DNA of 54,689 nucleotides. It comes from an uncultured Paracoccaceae bacterium. Lineage in GTDB: Bacteria; Pseudomonadota; Alphaproteobacteria; Rhodobacterales; Rhodobacteraceae. Shown here piece after piece: positions 33,084-42,587 of this stretch (position 1 is the first letter of the stretch; each line of letters opens with the position of its first letter). The translations under genes and the position numbers were made by a program. The stretch lies in NCBI GenBank assembly GCA_958439195.1, contig OY288173.1, positions 1-54,689 on the forward strand, given 5' to 3'. Below the pieces are notes generated by a model. It worked only from the letters and a program-made list of their open reading frames with translations, ran no database searches and had not been told where the DNA came from.

Positions 33084-33989
33084 ATGCATCTTGAATTTCG
33101 CCACCTTCGCACGATCCGCGCCATCCATCAGGCGGGCGGGCTGGCCCGCGCCGCCGACATCCTGAACATGACGCAATCCGCCCTGTCACATCAGGTAAAG
33201 GGCCTTGAGGATCAGGCCGGGGTCGAATTGTTCGTCCGCCGGTCCAAACCCATGCGCCTGTCTGCGGCGGGCATCCGCATGCTAAAACTGGCCGAACGCA
33301 TCCTGCCCGAAATTGACGCGCTGGAAGAAGAGTTCCGCGCCCTGAAATCCGGCAAGACGGGGCGGTTGCACATCGCCATTGAATGTCACGCCTGTTTTGA
33401 CTGGCTTTTTCCGGTGCTGGAACAGTTTCGCCATGCCTGGCCCGATGTCGATGTGGATATCCGCGCGGGCCTTGCCTTTGATGCCATCCCGGCGCTGCTG
33501 CGCGAGGAGGTGGATCTGGTCATCTCATCCGATCCGCTGCGGCTGGACGGGGTGATCTATAACCCCCTGTTCGATTATCACCCCACCTTCGTTGCCGCCA
33601 AGGATCATCCCCTGGCCGCCAAGGACTGGGTCGGGGCCGAGGATTTCCGTGATGAGGTGCTGATCACCTATCCCGTCAGCCGCGACAAGCTGGACATTTT
33701 CACCGAACTGCTGACCCCGGCCAAGGTCGAACCCCGCGGCCAGCGTCCGGTGGAACTGACCGCCGTAATACTTATGCTGGTGGGGTCCAATCGCGGCGTG
33801 GCCGTGCTGCCCGATTGGGTGCTGCGTGATGTGCGCAGCCATGCCGATTACATCACCCGCCCCCTTGGCCCCAAAACCATCACGCGCCGCCTCTATGCCG
33901 CCACGCGGGAAGAGGATGCCGCAAAGCCCTTCATGGCGCATTTCCTGCGGTTGGGGCGGACCGAACCGGTGAAACTGCAACGCAGCTAG
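33084..33989 (+). CDS. metR: MetR-type LysR regulator of methionine biosynthesis
   Basis: LysR-family regulator, 301 residues. The N-terminal helix-turn-helix (HLEFRHLRTIRAIHQAGGLA, ILNMTQSALSHQVKGLEDQ, VELFVRRSKPMRL) and the effector domain closely follow E. coli MetR, including LHIAIECHACFDWLFPVLEQF, EVDLVISSDPL, LFDYHPTFVAAKDHPLAAKD, ITYPVSRDKLDIF and GVAVLPDWVL. MetR uses homocysteine as co-effector. Divergence from metF supports the call. It is the only gene in the window with a confidently predicted regulatory target. Confidence 0.92.
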   Translation: MHLEFRHLRTIRAIHQAGGLARAADILNMTQSALSHQVKGLEDQAGVELFVRRSKPMRLSAAGIRMLKLAERILPEIDALEEEFRALKSGKTGRLHIAIECHACFDWLFPVLEQFRHAWPDVDVDIRAGLAFDAIPALLREEVDLVISSDPLRLDGVIYNPLFDYHPTFVAAKDHPLAAKDWVGAEDFRDEVLITYPVSRDKLDIFTELLTPAKVEPRGQRPVELTAVILMLVGSNRGVAVLPDWVLRDVRSHADYITRPLGPKTITRRLYAATREEDAAKPFMAHFLRLGRTEPVKLQRS

Positions 33990-34126
33990 GGCTTTGGTCA
34001 GGCGGTTGGCCTGACGTGGATATGTCGGAACGTGCCGATCCAGCAGCATCCTGGACAGCCCCCAAGGCAAACAGTCTGTCGGATCTGTGGCAGGGCGGCG
34101 CGGTCGCCCGCCGCGCCAAACCCCAT

Positions 34127-35701
34127 TCACCCGAACAGGTCAAAATCCGCGGCGGTCAGCGCATTCACCCCGGTCAGCGTTGCAACTAGAATCGCTGCAT
34201 TGCCGCCGTTCCCGTCGGCATCCCAAAACAGCCGGTCCGTTGCATTGTTGAAGTAGAACCACGACTCGCCGCTGCCGCCGGCCGAAGTGCCGATACGAAA
34301 ACGCACCTCTGCATCCATGCCGTCAAAGTCGGCGGTCACAAAAGCCAGCCGGTCGGTCCCGGAAACAAAATCGGTGATGGTGTCGCCAAAGGGGTTGGAC
34401 CCATCCCAACTGTCAAAGACGAACACATCTGCCCCGATGCCACCCGTCAGGCGATCCTGCCCGGTTGCACCGTTCAACGTATCATTCCCACCGCCCCCAG
34501 CGATCGAATCGTTGCCCGCATCTCCGTAAAAGGAATTGTCGGCGCTGTTGCCGGTAAAGTTGTCGGCCCGAAAGGTGCCCCACAACTCTTCTATGCCGGT
34601 GATCGTCTCGGCATTGCCAAACCCGTCATTGCGCACCTGCCCGTTTGCACGGCTCAGGTCTACAACAGCCCCAGCCAGCACGCCATCGCCGTAGAAGTCC
34701 GCAACATCCCAGCCGCCCGCACCGCGGATGACATCAACGCCAGCACTGCCGGAAAAGGTGTTATCCGCCCCATTCCCGACGAGCGTGTCATTGAAGGAGG
34801 TGCCCCACACGCTTTCGACGTTGCTCAACCGGTCCGTGTTGCCCCAGCCATCTGTTGCCACACCCGTCTGAAGGTTGACATTCACCCCCAGAGTCCCGCC
34901 CCAACGTTCGTCCCTGTCATAACGCACCAGATCGTCGCCACCGCCGCCATTGATCGTATCGTTCCCGCGCAACCCCATGAACTGCTCGTCATTGGCGGAC
35001 CCAGTAAACCGGTCCGACATGCGCGACCCTTCCACTCGTTCGATCCCCGAAAGCGTGTCGGTCCCGCCCCAGCTGTCCAGCGACACACCCGTTGCAAGGT
35101 TCACATTGGCACCGCGAAAAGCGCCACCATCGTAAAACGTCTCGGTCAGCGAATAGGTATCGCGGTCATCGCCGCCAAAGATCGTGTCATTTCCGAAATC
35201 CGCCTTGATGAAATCACGTCCGCCGCCGCCATAGATCAGGTCATTGCCCGCATTGCGCCCGCCGATGATGTCATCACCATTGTCTGATCCGAAGATCGTA
35301 TCATCCCCGGACAGGAACAAGGAAAACAGGTCAAACCCGTTACCGGGCCGGTAATCACCGCGGTTGACCCAACCGAACATGAAATGATCCAGATCGGTCA
35401 ACTCGACCGTCAGACCCGAGATCGTTTTCCAGACATCGCCGTTGACCGTCAGCGTGATGTCGGTGACGACCCCGTCCACGGGCGGCCCGCCTTCTCCCGT
35501 ACCATCCTCGACATATTCAAAACCGGTCCCGTTGACCGTGATCAGAACATCCCCCGGGCCACGCTGGGCGCGGACAGTAACCTGACTTGCGGAACTCTGG
35601 AGGTCATAGTCCGAATTCGGGTCTTCCCGATCGAATTCAAACAAATCCGGCAAGTAATACTCATCCGTATTCGCTGCAGCCGTATAGGTCACAATCGCCA
35701 T
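34127..35701 (-). CDS. RTX calcium-binding secreted protein
   Basis: A 524-residue acidic, glycine-, asparagine- and aspartate-rich protein with repeated nonapeptide-like RTX motifs (SGDDTIFGSDNGDDIIGG, GGGGRDFIKADFGNDTIFGG, LRGNDTINGGGGDDLVRYD, GDAGNDSIAGGGGNDTLNG). It ends in a C-terminal segment (GADVFVFDSWDGSNPFGDTI then DFVSGTDRLAF and ALTAADFDLFG) typical of type I secretion substrates. Repeats of NVNLATGVS/NVNLQTGVA followed by DTLSGIERVEGS/DRLSNVESVWGT separate the RTX blocks. No N-terminal signal peptide or enzymatic domain is seen. No ABC exporter or membrane-fusion gene is adjacent, so the secretion partner must be elsewhere. Structural, adhesive or S-layer-like roles are possible. 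Confidence 0.9.
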   Translation of the reverse strand: MAIVTYTAAANTDEYYLPDLFEFDREDPNSDYDLQSSASQVTVRAQRGPGDVLITVNGTGFEYVEDGTGEGGPPVDGVVTDITLTVNGDVWKTISGLTVELTDLDHFMFGWVNRGDYRPGNGFDLFSLFLSGDDTIFGSDNGDDIIGGRNAGNDLIYGGGGRDFIKADFGNDTIFGGDDRDTYSLTETFYDGGAFRGANVNLATGVSLDSWGGTDTLSGIERVEGSRMSDRFTGSANDEQFMGLRGNDTINGGGGDDLVRYDRDERWGGTLGVNVNLQTGVATDGWGNTDRLSNVESVWGTSFNDTLVGNGADNTFSGSAGVDVIRGAGGWDVADFYGDGVLAGAVVDLSRANGQVRNDGFGNAETITGIEELWGTFRADNFTGNSADNSFYGDAGNDSIAGGGGNDTLNGATGQDRLTGGIGADVFVFDSWDGSNPFGDTITDFVSGTDRLAFVTADFDGMDAEVRFRIGTSAGGSGESWFYFNNATDRLFWDADGNGGNAAILVATLTGVNALTAADFDLFG

Positions 35702-35847
35702 TCCGGGGCCCCCCCAAACTCATTACACAACGGGCAACACGCTACGCCCGCGCCCTGAGTCTGCCAAGCCTTTTCCCACACCCCCTTCCCTTCCCGCCCT
35801 GCCCCGTGTAATGGCCCCCCCTGATCCCAAAACCCGGAGCCCCTGCA

Positions 35848-36636
35848 ATGCAAGGCAGCGCGAACCTGAACCTGATGCTGAAAGCCGCCCGCCGGGCTGG
35901 CCGTTCGCTGGTCAAGGACTTCCGCGAGGTGGAAAACCTTCAGGTCTCCACCAAAGGGCCGGGCGATTTCGTCAGCCGCGCCGACCGCGAGGCGGAACGG
36001 ATCATCAAGGAAGAATTGATGGGCGGCCGCCCCACCTATGGCTGGCTGGGCGAAGAAACCGGCGAAGAACAAGGGCAGGATCCAACCCGCCGCTGGATTG
36101 TCGATCCGCTGGATGGAACCACCAATTTCCTGCACGGGATGCCCCATTGGGCCGTTTCCATCGCGCTGGAACACAAGGGTGAAATCGTGTCCGCCGTGGT
36201 CTATGACGCGGCCAAGGATGAACTTTACTGGGCCGAAAAGGGATCAGGCGCGTGGATGAACGATCGCCGGATGCGCGTGTCCGGCCGGCGCGAAATGCAC
36301 GAGGCCGTCTTTGCCACGGGCGTGCCTTTCGGCGCGAAATCAACGCTGCCCGCAATGTTGCAGGATCTTGCCCGCCTGATGCCCGCCTGCGCCGGTGTGC
36401 GCCGCTGGGGCGCGGCGTCGCTTGATCTTGCCTATGTCGCCGGGGGGCGGTTTGACGGTTATTGGGAACGCGAATTGAAGGCGTGGGACATTGCCGCCGG
36501 AATGCTTCTGGTGCGCGAGGCGGGCGGTTTCGTGTCGGCCATCCGCGAAGGCGATGATCCGCTGGAAAAGGGTGCAATCCTTTGCGCCAACGAACCGCTG
36601 TTCGAACCCTTCCGCAAGATCATCCGCGGCGCGTAA
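35848..36636 (+). CDS. suhB: Inositol monophosphatase family protein (SuhB-like)
   Basis: Mg-dependent, lithium-sensitive phosphatase fold, 262 residues. Metal-binding motifs are GEETG (Glu69-Glu70), WIVDPLDGTTNFLHGMP (Asp86, Asp89) and ELKAWDIAAGMLL. Substrates of bacterial members include inositol-1-phosphate; SuhB also has roles in rRNA transcription in E. coli. The symbol is given by family resemblance only. ATG 35848 (QGSANLNLMLKAARRAGRSL) is the usual start. It converges with the rhomboid gene, three bases between stops. Confidence 0.9.
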   Translation: MQGSANLNLMLKAARRAGRSLVKDFREVENLQVSTKGPGDFVSRADREAERIIKEELMGGRPTYGWLGEETGEEQGQDPTRRWIVDPLDGTTNFLHGMPHWAVSIALEHKGEIVSAVVYDAAKDELYWAEKGSGAWMNDRRMRVSGRREMHEAVFATGVPFGAKSTLPAMLQDLARLMPACAGVRRWGAASLDLAYVAGGRFDGYWERELKAWDIAAGMLLVREAGGFVSAIREGDDPLEKGAILCANEPLFEPFRKIIRGA

Positions 36637-36639
36637 AGC

Positions 36640-37437
36640 CTATCGCCACGGACCCGACCCAGGCCCCGACCTCGGCCTGTTGTTCGACGTCGCCCCTCCC
36701 CGCCTGACCGGCGGCACGCTTGTGCGCACGATGCGATACTGCGCATCCGGGTGTGGCGGCACACCCTGCGTGCGGCTCCAGAACCCTGGCCCGCCGCGCC
36801 GCAGCCACAGCGGCAGGCACAAGACCAGCCCCGCCACAAAGCCCCCTGCATGCGCCCAATAGGCCACGCCCCCCACATCCGACGGCGTCATCGCGCCGTT
36901 GAACACCTGAAACCCGAACCACAGCCCCAGCATGATCCAGGCCGGAATCGGGAAAATCCGGAAAAACACGATAAAGATCACCAGAACATCCACCTTGGCG
37001 CGGGGAAACAGCAGCAGATATCCGCCCATCACCCCGGCAATCGCCCCGGATGCGCCCACCATCGGGATCATCGACACCGGGTCTGCCGCAAACTGTAACC
37101 CGGCCGCCGCCAACCCTGACATCAGGTAGAACAGCAGAAACCGGACATGCCCCATCTCATCTTCCAGATTGTCCCCGAAGATGAACAAAAACAACATGTT
37201 GCCCAGCAGGTGCATCCACCCGCCATGCAGAAACATGGATGTGACAAAGGTCTCATACCCTTCGCCAAACCCGATCCGCGCCGGAACCAGCCCCCAGGCA
37301 AAGAAGAACCGCCCCAGTGCCATCTCGCCCGGAAGGGTCAGCCAATAGCCCAGAAACACGCAGACATTCACCGCGATCAGCGCGAATGTCACATAGGGTG
37401 TCCGCCCTGACGGGTTATGATCGCGGATGGGGAACAT
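36640..37437 (-). CDS. Rhomboid family intramembrane serine protease
   Basis: Polytopic inner-membrane protease of 265 residues that cleaves transmembrane substrates. It shows the family HGGWMHLLGNMLFLFIFGDN segment, the catalytic serine in MVGASGAIAGVMGGY and the catalytic histidine in YWAHAGGFVAGLVLC, with six or seven hydrophobic helices. ATG 37437 (MFPIRDHNPSGRTPYVTFA) is preferred over GTG 37446. The C-terminal tail is a Gly/Pro/Arg-rich cytoplasmic extension. The substrate cannot be predicted. Confidence 0.93.
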   Translation of the reverse strand: MFPIRDHNPSGRTPYVTFALIAVNVCVFLGYWLTLPGEMALGRFFFAWGLVPARIGFGEGYETFVTSMFLHGGWMHLLGNMLFLFIFGDNLEDEMGHVRFLLFYLMSGLAAAGLQFAADPVSMIPMVGASGAIAGVMGGYLLLFPRAKVDVLVIFIVFFRIFPIPAWIMLGLWFGFQVFNGAMTPSDVGGVAYWAHAGGFVAGLVLCLPLWLRRGGPGFWSRTQGVPPHPDAQYRIVRTSVPPVRRGGATSNNRPRSGPGSGPWR

Positions 37438-37588
37438 TGGCCCCACGCTGGCCCGGCGCGGGCCTTGCCGTCAAGCCCGCGAAACGGCAGCGGCAAACAG
37501 CCCCCGTCACAGCACCCCTCGTCACTGCCCCCCGCCACAGCACCCCGTCACAGCGCCGCCTGAACGGGCGCGATACCTCAGCCCGCCC
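37438..37588. other. Low-complexity spacer between rhomboid gene and putA
   Basis: Contains imperfect short repeats built on GTCACAGCACCCC and GCCACAGCACCCC (about 37500-37555). No gene or clear terminator is seen; it separates the ends of putA and the start region of the rhomboid gene, both leftward. Confidence 0.5.
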
Positions 37589-40500
37589 TCAGGCTTCGGA
37601 CACCTCGGCCAGCAGTTGCGCATTTCCGCCCGATGCGGTGGTGTCGATGCAGACATGCCGCTCCAGCCGCGCATGGCCCGCATCCGGCAGACCACCGATC
37701 AACGGCAGGATCGGCCCCGCCCGCCCGGCCAGCGCCCGCGCATAGGCCCGCCCGTCGGCCACATCCCCCCACCAGACCGCGCCGGATATTCCCGTCAACC
37801 GCCCCAACACATCGGCCGCCAGCGACGGTGCCTCGATCGCCACACCACCAAGCGCATGGATTGCCGCCGCCTGATCCGCCGCCGACGCCGCCGTCGGCCC
37901 CAGACAAACCACAGGCCCCCGCGCAACCGTCGTCAGACGGTTCGATTCCCCCGTCGGTCCCGGCAGGTCCACGCTCTTCGGCCCCGCCCCGGCCCCAGCC
38001 ACACGCAACGCCGCCATAACTTCGGCCTCGCTCATCACGCGGTCCTGTTCCGTTACCACAGGCACATCCCCCCGCGTGAAGCGGTGCAGGTAATCCGGCC
38101 CCCCGGCCTTTGGCCCGGTCCCCGACATCCCCTCACCGCCAAACGGCTGGCTGCCGACCACGGCCCCGATCTGGTTGCGGTTCACATAGGTGTTGCCCAC
38201 CTGCAACCGCTCCACGATCCGCTGCACGCGGTCGTCGATCCGCGTGTGCAGGCCAAAGGTCAGTCCGTAACCGGTGGCATTCACCGCATCCACCACCGCA
38301 TCAATCTGATCGGCGCGGAACGTGGCGACATGCAGCACAGGGCCGAAAATCTCACGCCCCATCGCCGCAATCCCCGGCACGCGGATCACCGCCGGCCCAA
38401 CGAAGGTTCCCCCTTCAGGTGCCGACATCTCCTTGATCACCCGCCCCTCGCCCCGCGCAACGGCGATATGGTCGCGGATCACCCCTGCCGCCTCGGCATC
38501 AATCACCGGTCCCACATCGGTGGCCAGATGCCAGGGATCGCCCAGCGCCAGTTCCGCCATCGCGCCTTCCAGCATTTCCAGCACCGGCCCCGCCACATCC
38601 TCTTGGACATACAGGCAGCGCAGCGCCGAACAGCGTTGCCCCGCCGACTGGAAGGATGACGCCAGAATATCCCGCACCGCCTGCTCTGGCAGCGCGGTCG
38701 AATCCACGATCATCGCATTCAACCCGCCTGTTTCCGCAATCAACGGTGCCGTCGGGTCCAGATAGTCGGCCATCGCGCGGCGGATCTTCAACGCCGTCTC
38801 GGTCGACCCGGTAAAGCATACGCCGCCCACGCGCGGATCGGATGCCAGCATCCGCCCCACCACCGGCCCTTCACCCGGCAAAAGTTGCAGCGCCGTCACC
38901 GGCACCCCCGCCTTGTGCATCAACCCCACAGCCAGCGCGGCAATCAGCGGCGTTTGTTCCGCAGGCTTGGCCAGAACCGCATTGCCTGCCGCCAGCGCCG
39001 CCGCGATTTGCCCGGTAAAGATCGCCAAGGGGAAATTCCAAGGACTGATACAGGTGAACACACCCCGCGCCGGGGCCGTCAGCCCCGCGACGCCATCGGC
39101 GTAGTAACGCAGGAAATCCACCGCCTCGCGCAGTTCGGCAACCGCATCGGCCAGAGTCTTGCCCGCCTCGCGCGCCAGAAGCGCAAAGATCGGCGCGAAC
39201 TCGGCTTCATACAGGTCCGCCACCCGCCGCAGCACCGCCGCCCGCTCTGGCCCCGCCGCAGCCCAAGGTTCGGCCAGTCGCAGCGCAGTTTCCACATCAG
39301 GCGCGCCCGCCTGCACCACGTGGCCCACCAGCGCCCCGGTCGCCGGATTGCGCACCGCAAAGCGCAGGCCACCCACGGGCCGCCCCGCCATCATCGGCCC
39401 CGCCTCAAAGACATGCGTTTCATAGGGCGCACGCGCCGCCTCGATCGCCGCCAGATCGACGGCATCTGTCAGGTCAAACCCCCGCGCATTCACCCGCGTG
39501 CCGAACAACGCCGGCCCGGTCTTCAAGGCTGGGCTTGCCACCTGGGCCATGCCTTCCATCGCGGTCAGCGGGCAGGCCGCGACCACCGCAGGCGGCACCT
39601 CGGCATTTACGATCTGGTTCACGAACGATGAATTTGCCCCGTTCTCCAGCAGTCGCCGCACCAGATAGGCCAGCAGGTCACGATGCGCGCCCACAGGCGC
39701 ATAGATGCGGCAATTGGTGCCCAGATCGGACAACACCAGATCATGCAGCCGCTCGCCCATGCCGTGCAGGCGCTGAAACTCATAGGTCCGCTTGTCCCCC
39801 GCCATGTCCAGAATGGCCGCCACCGTATGCGCATTATGCGTGGCAAATTGCGGATAGATGCGGTCTGTCATCCCCAACAACTTCCGCGCATTGGCAATAT
39901 AGCTCACATCCGTCGCCTGCTTGCGCGTGAACACCGGGAAGGATGTCAGCCCCAGCACCTGCGCCCGCTTCACCTCGGCATCCCAATAGGCGCCCTTCAC
40001 CAGCCGCACCATGATGCGCCGATCCAGCCGTTCCGCCAAAGCGTAAAGCCAGTCGATCACCGCACCCGCGCGGCGGCCATAGGCCTGCACCACAACGCCA
40101 AACCCATCCCACCCCGCCAGCGACGGATCGGACAGCACCGCCTCGATCACCTCAAGCGACAGCGCCAACCGGTCCGCCTCTTCGGCGTCGATGTTGAACC
40201 CCAGCCCCGCCGCCTTGGCCAGACCCGCAAGCGCCCGCACACGCGGCACCAGTTCCGCCATTACCCGGTCGCGCTTGGCCACCTCATAGCGCGGATGCAG
40301 CGCCGACAGCTTGACCGATATGCCGGGATTGGCGCGAATATCCGCACCCTTTGCCGCCGCTGCAATGGCGGTGATGGCCTGCGAATAGCTCAGGTGATAA
40401 CGCCGCGCGTCGCCCTCCGTCCGCGCCGCCTCACCCAGCATATCATAGCTATAGGTATAGCCCTTCGCCTCCAGCTCCGCCGCCCGCTTCATCGCGGCCC

Positions 40501-41035
40501 CGATGGTTTCGCCCAGCACAAACTGCCGCCCCATCTCCTTCATCGCCTGCGCCACCGCACGCCGGATTACCGGCTCGCCCAGCCGCTTCACGGCCGCGCG
40601 CAGATGCCCCACCACGCCCGGCTCGCGGTCCTCCAGCACCTTGCCCGTCAGCATCAAGGCCCAGGTCGACGCATTCACCAGGGATGACGCCGACTTCCCC
40701 AGATGCCGCCCCCAATCGCTTGGCGCGATCTTGTCCTCGATCAGCGCATCCATCGTCTCGGCATCCGGCACACGCAGCAGCGCCTCAGCCAGACACATCA
40801 GCGCGATGCCTTCCTCGGTCGACAGGCCGTATTCCGCCAGAAACACCTCCATCAACCCCGGCTTCACACTGGCCCGGATGCGCGCCACCAGATCAGCCCC
40901 CGCCGCCGTGATCCGCGACCGTGCGGCGGCGTCCAGCCCCGCCTCGGCGATCAACCGTTCCACCAGCCCCGCCTCATCGGCCAGACTGCCACCTTCGATC
41001 ACGGACCACGGGTTTTCGATGCTGTCACGGGGCAT
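37589..41035 (-). CDS. putA: Bifunctional proline dehydrogenase/L-glutamate gamma-semialdehyde dehydrogenase
   Basis: Oxidises proline to glutamate in two steps, passing electrons to quinones and NAD. The 1148-residue product has an FAD-binding proline dehydrogenase barrel (MLTGKVLEDREPGVVGHLRA, SVKLSALHPRYEVAKRDRV, GFNIDAEEADRLALSLEVIE, RLVKGAYWDAEVKRAQVLGL). A P5C dehydrogenase domain follows (NFPLAIFTGQIAAALAAGN, GSTETALKI, ETGGLNAM, and catalytic Cys in FQSAGQRCSALR), then a ~100-residue C-terminal extension. The N-terminal ribbon-helix-helix DNA-binding domain of enterobacterial PutA is absent, which fits regulation by the divergent Lrp gene. ATG 41035 follows GGAGGA. Confidence 0.97.
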   Translation of the reverse strand: MPRDSIENPWSVIEGGSLADEAGLVERLIAEAGLDAAARSRITAAGADLVARIRASVKPGLMEVFLAEYGLSTEEGIALMCLAEALLRVPDAETMDALIEDKIAPSDWGRHLGKSASSLVNASTWALMLTGKVLEDREPGVVGHLRAAVKRLGEPVIRRAVAQAMKEMGRQFVLGETIGAAMKRAAELEAKGYTYSYDMLGEAARTEGDARRYHLSYSQAITAIAAAAKGADIRANPGISVKLSALHPRYEVAKRDRVMAELVPRVRALAGLAKAAGLGFNIDAEEADRLALSLEVIEAVLSDPSLAGWDGFGVVVQAYGRRAGAVIDWLYALAERLDRRIMVRLVKGAYWDAEVKRAQVLGLTSFPVFTRKQATDVSYIANARKLLGMTDRIYPQFATHNAHTVAAILDMAGDKRTYEFQRLHGMGERLHDLVLSDLGTNCRIYAPVGAHRDLLAYLVRRLLENGANSSFVNQIVNAEVPPAVVAACPLTAMEGMAQVASPALKTGPALFGTRVNARGFDLTDAVDLAAIEAARAPYETHVFEAGPMMAGRPVGGLRFAVRNPATGALVGHVVQAGAPDVETALRLAEPWAAAGPERAAVLRRVADLYEAEFAPIFALLAREAGKTLADAVAELREAVDFLRYYADGVAGLTAPARGVFTCISPWNFPLAIFTGQIAAALAAGNAVLAKPAEQTPLIAALAVGLMHKAGVPVTALQLLPGEGPVVGRMLASDPRVGGVCFTGSTETALKIRRAMADYLDPTAPLIAETGGLNAMIVDSTALPEQAVRDILASSFQSAGQRCSALRCLYVQEDVAGPVLEMLEGAMAELALGDPWHLATDVGPVIDAEAAGVIRDHIAVARGEGRVIKEMSAPEGGTFVGPAVIRVPGIAAMGREIFGPVLHVATFRADQIDAVVDAVNATGYGLTFGLHTRIDDRVQRIVERLQVGNTYVNRNQIGAVVGSQPFGGEGMSGTGPKAGGPDYLHRFTRGDVPVVTEQDRVMSEAEVMAALRVAGAGAGPKSVDLPGPTGESNRLTTVARGPVVCLGPTAASAADQAAAIHALGGVAIEAPSLAADVLGRLTGISGAVWWGDVADGRAYARALAGRAGPILPLIGGLPDAGHARLERHVCIDTTASGGNAQLLAEVSEA

Positions 41036-41139
41036 GGGCAAATTCCTCCATTTGTCCCATAATACCGCAAGTTTCCCGGTTCATTCTCCCGAAGATGGAC
41101 CGATCACCACACATTCCGCCTGCAATATGGGGTTTTCAC

Positions 41140-41601
41140 ATGCCAATCGACCGCATCCCCCTTGACCGATTTGACCAAGCGATCCTGCGCACCCTGGCCA
41201 CCGATGGCCGGCTCAGCGCCACCGAACTCGCCCGCCGCATCGGCCTTTCGAAATCCCCCACCCAGGCCCGGCTGAAACGGCTGGAAGAAACCGGCGTCAT
41301 CACCGGCTACCGCGCCCTCTTGGACCCGATCCGCATGGGCCAGGCCCATGTCGCCTTTGTCGAGGTGAAGCTGTCCGATACCCGCGAAGCTGCGCTTCAG
41401 GCCTTCAACAAGGCCGTGCTGGCGGTGCCAGAGGTGGAACAATGCCACATGATCGCGTCGCGCTTTGATTACCTGCTCAAGGTCCGCACTGGCGACATAC
41501 AGGAATACCGCCGCGTGTTGGCCGAACGCATCAGCGCCCTGCCCCATGTTGCCTCTACCTCGACCTATGTCGCTATGGAGGCCATCAAGGAAGTGACCTG
41601 A
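41140..41601 (+). CDS. putR: Lrp/AsnC family regulator (PutR-like)
   Basis: A 153-residue Lrp-type regulator: DNA-binding helix-turn-helix (DQAILRTLATDGRLSATELA, RRIGLSKSPTQARLKRLEET) followed by an amino-acid-sensing RAM domain (AHVAFVEVKLSDTREAALQAF, EVEQCHMIASRFDYLLKVRT). The divergent position next to putA matches PutR, the proline-responsive activator of putA in alphaproteobacteria. ATG 41140 gives the normal length; earlier in-frame codons overlap putA. The 104-base spacer would hold the binding sites. Confidence 0.9.
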   Translation: MPIDRIPLDRFDQAILRTLATDGRLSATELARRIGLSKSPTQARLKRLEETGVITGYRALLDPIRMGQAHVAFVEVKLSDTREAALQAFNKAVLAVPEVEQCHMIASRFDYLLKVRTGDIQEYRRVLAERISALPHVASTSTYVAMEAIKEVT

Positions 41602-41639
41602 TCCCCGAAAATCGCATGATCCGCAAGGCGCGGGTCACA

Positions 41640-42584
41640 TCAGGCAATACCTACGCGCGGAATGCCATTCTGACTGCCCGCCGCAGCGACGGCACGGTCC
41701 AGAATCTGCGAAGGCCGGGCCAGTTGAAACAGCGAATTGCCCACCACCGGTCCCACCCTGATCCGGGGCAACGGCAGCCGCTCGCTGACATAGATCGGAT
41801 TGAAGTCTTCCATCTTGGCGTTCATCTCGAACTCCAGATCACCGGGGTTCCAATCGGATGGTCCCATCACGATCCCCACGAAATTCCCGCTTCCGGCATA
41901 GGAAATCAGCAGGCTTTCGGTTTTCAGGCAATCCTCGATCACCGACCCCACATCACTCAGCATGTTGCGAAAGGCCAGTCGCGACCCGATCCGAAAGGTC
42001 GTCAGCGCGTTTTCAACGCAGATCGCCACCGCCGACACGGAAAACAGCCCCTTCACCCCCAAGGTCAGCAGATAGTTCTGCAAGGCGTGGAACTGGATGC
42101 CACGGTCGAAATCGGGCACATTGATCGGCATGTCGAAATCAAATTCCAGCGGCACGGCCTCTGGCATCAGACTGACCTGATATTCCAGCGCCTTGCGGCG
42201 CTTGTGTTCATCGACCAACCGCTGCACCGCGCCCAACCGCGCCTGCAATTCCAGCGTGTCCAGCGGTTTGGTGATGTAATCCGACGCGCCGTTTTGAAAC
42301 GCGCGGTCAATGTTGCGCCGGTCGGCCAGTGACGTGATCATGATGATCGGCGTCTGCCGATAGGCTGGCAGCGCCCGGATGCGCCCGCACAACTCGATCC
42401 CGGTCATTCCCGGCATCTCGATATCCAGCAGGATGCAGTCGAACACCTCCGTCCGCTGCGTCAGAACGCGCACCACATCGTCAGGTCCGTTCAACAACTC
42501 CAGATTGTCATAGCCGATCGTCCGCAGCTTGTGTTCCAGGATTTCCAGAAACACGCTGTCATCATCTACCGCAAGGATCTGCAT
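41640..42584 (-). CDS. Response regulator with degenerate GGDEF-like output domain
   Basis: A 314-residue protein. Residues 1-125 form a receiver domain: acidic pocket Asp7-Asp9 (ILAVDDDSVFLEIL), phosphoacceptor Asp54 (CILLDIEMPGMTG), Thr84 (MITS) and Lys106 (YITKPLD). After a helical linker, the C-terminal half resembles a diguanylate cyclase fold in order of elements (GLFSVSAVAICVENALTTF, FRNMLSDVGSVIEDCL), but reads YAGSGNFVGIVMG where RYGGDEF is expected. Cyclase activity is therefore unlikely and c-di-GMP or protein binding is possible. ATG 42584 follows GGCGGAG; GTG 42587 is an alternative. No kinase gene is adjacent. Confidence 0.85.
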   Translation of the reverse strand: MQILAVDDDSVFLEILEHKLRTIGYDNLELLNGPDDVVRVLTQRTEVFDCILLDIEMPGMTGIELCGRIRALPAYRQTPIIMITSLADRRNIDRAFQNGASDYITKPLDTLELQARLGAVQRLVDEHKRRKALEYQVSLMPEAVPLEFDFDMPINVPDFDRGIQFHALQNYLLTLGVKGLFSVSAVAICVENALTTFRIGSRLAFRNMLSDVGSVIEDCLKTESLLISYAGSGNFVGIVMGPSDWNPGDLEFEMNAKMEDFNPIYVSERLPLPRIRVGPVVGNSLFQLARPSQILDRAVAAAGSQNGIPRVGIA

Positions 42585-42587
42585 CAC

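Noticed and set aside
37500..37560. Repeat cluster built on GTCACAGC considered as a CRISPR fragment
   Set aside because: Units are short, imperfect and without spacers of even size; it is low-complexity sequence.
39683..40687. A 334-codon plus-strand frame opposite putA
   Set aside because: Antisense shadow of PutA with Arg/His/Gln bias and no recognisable domain.
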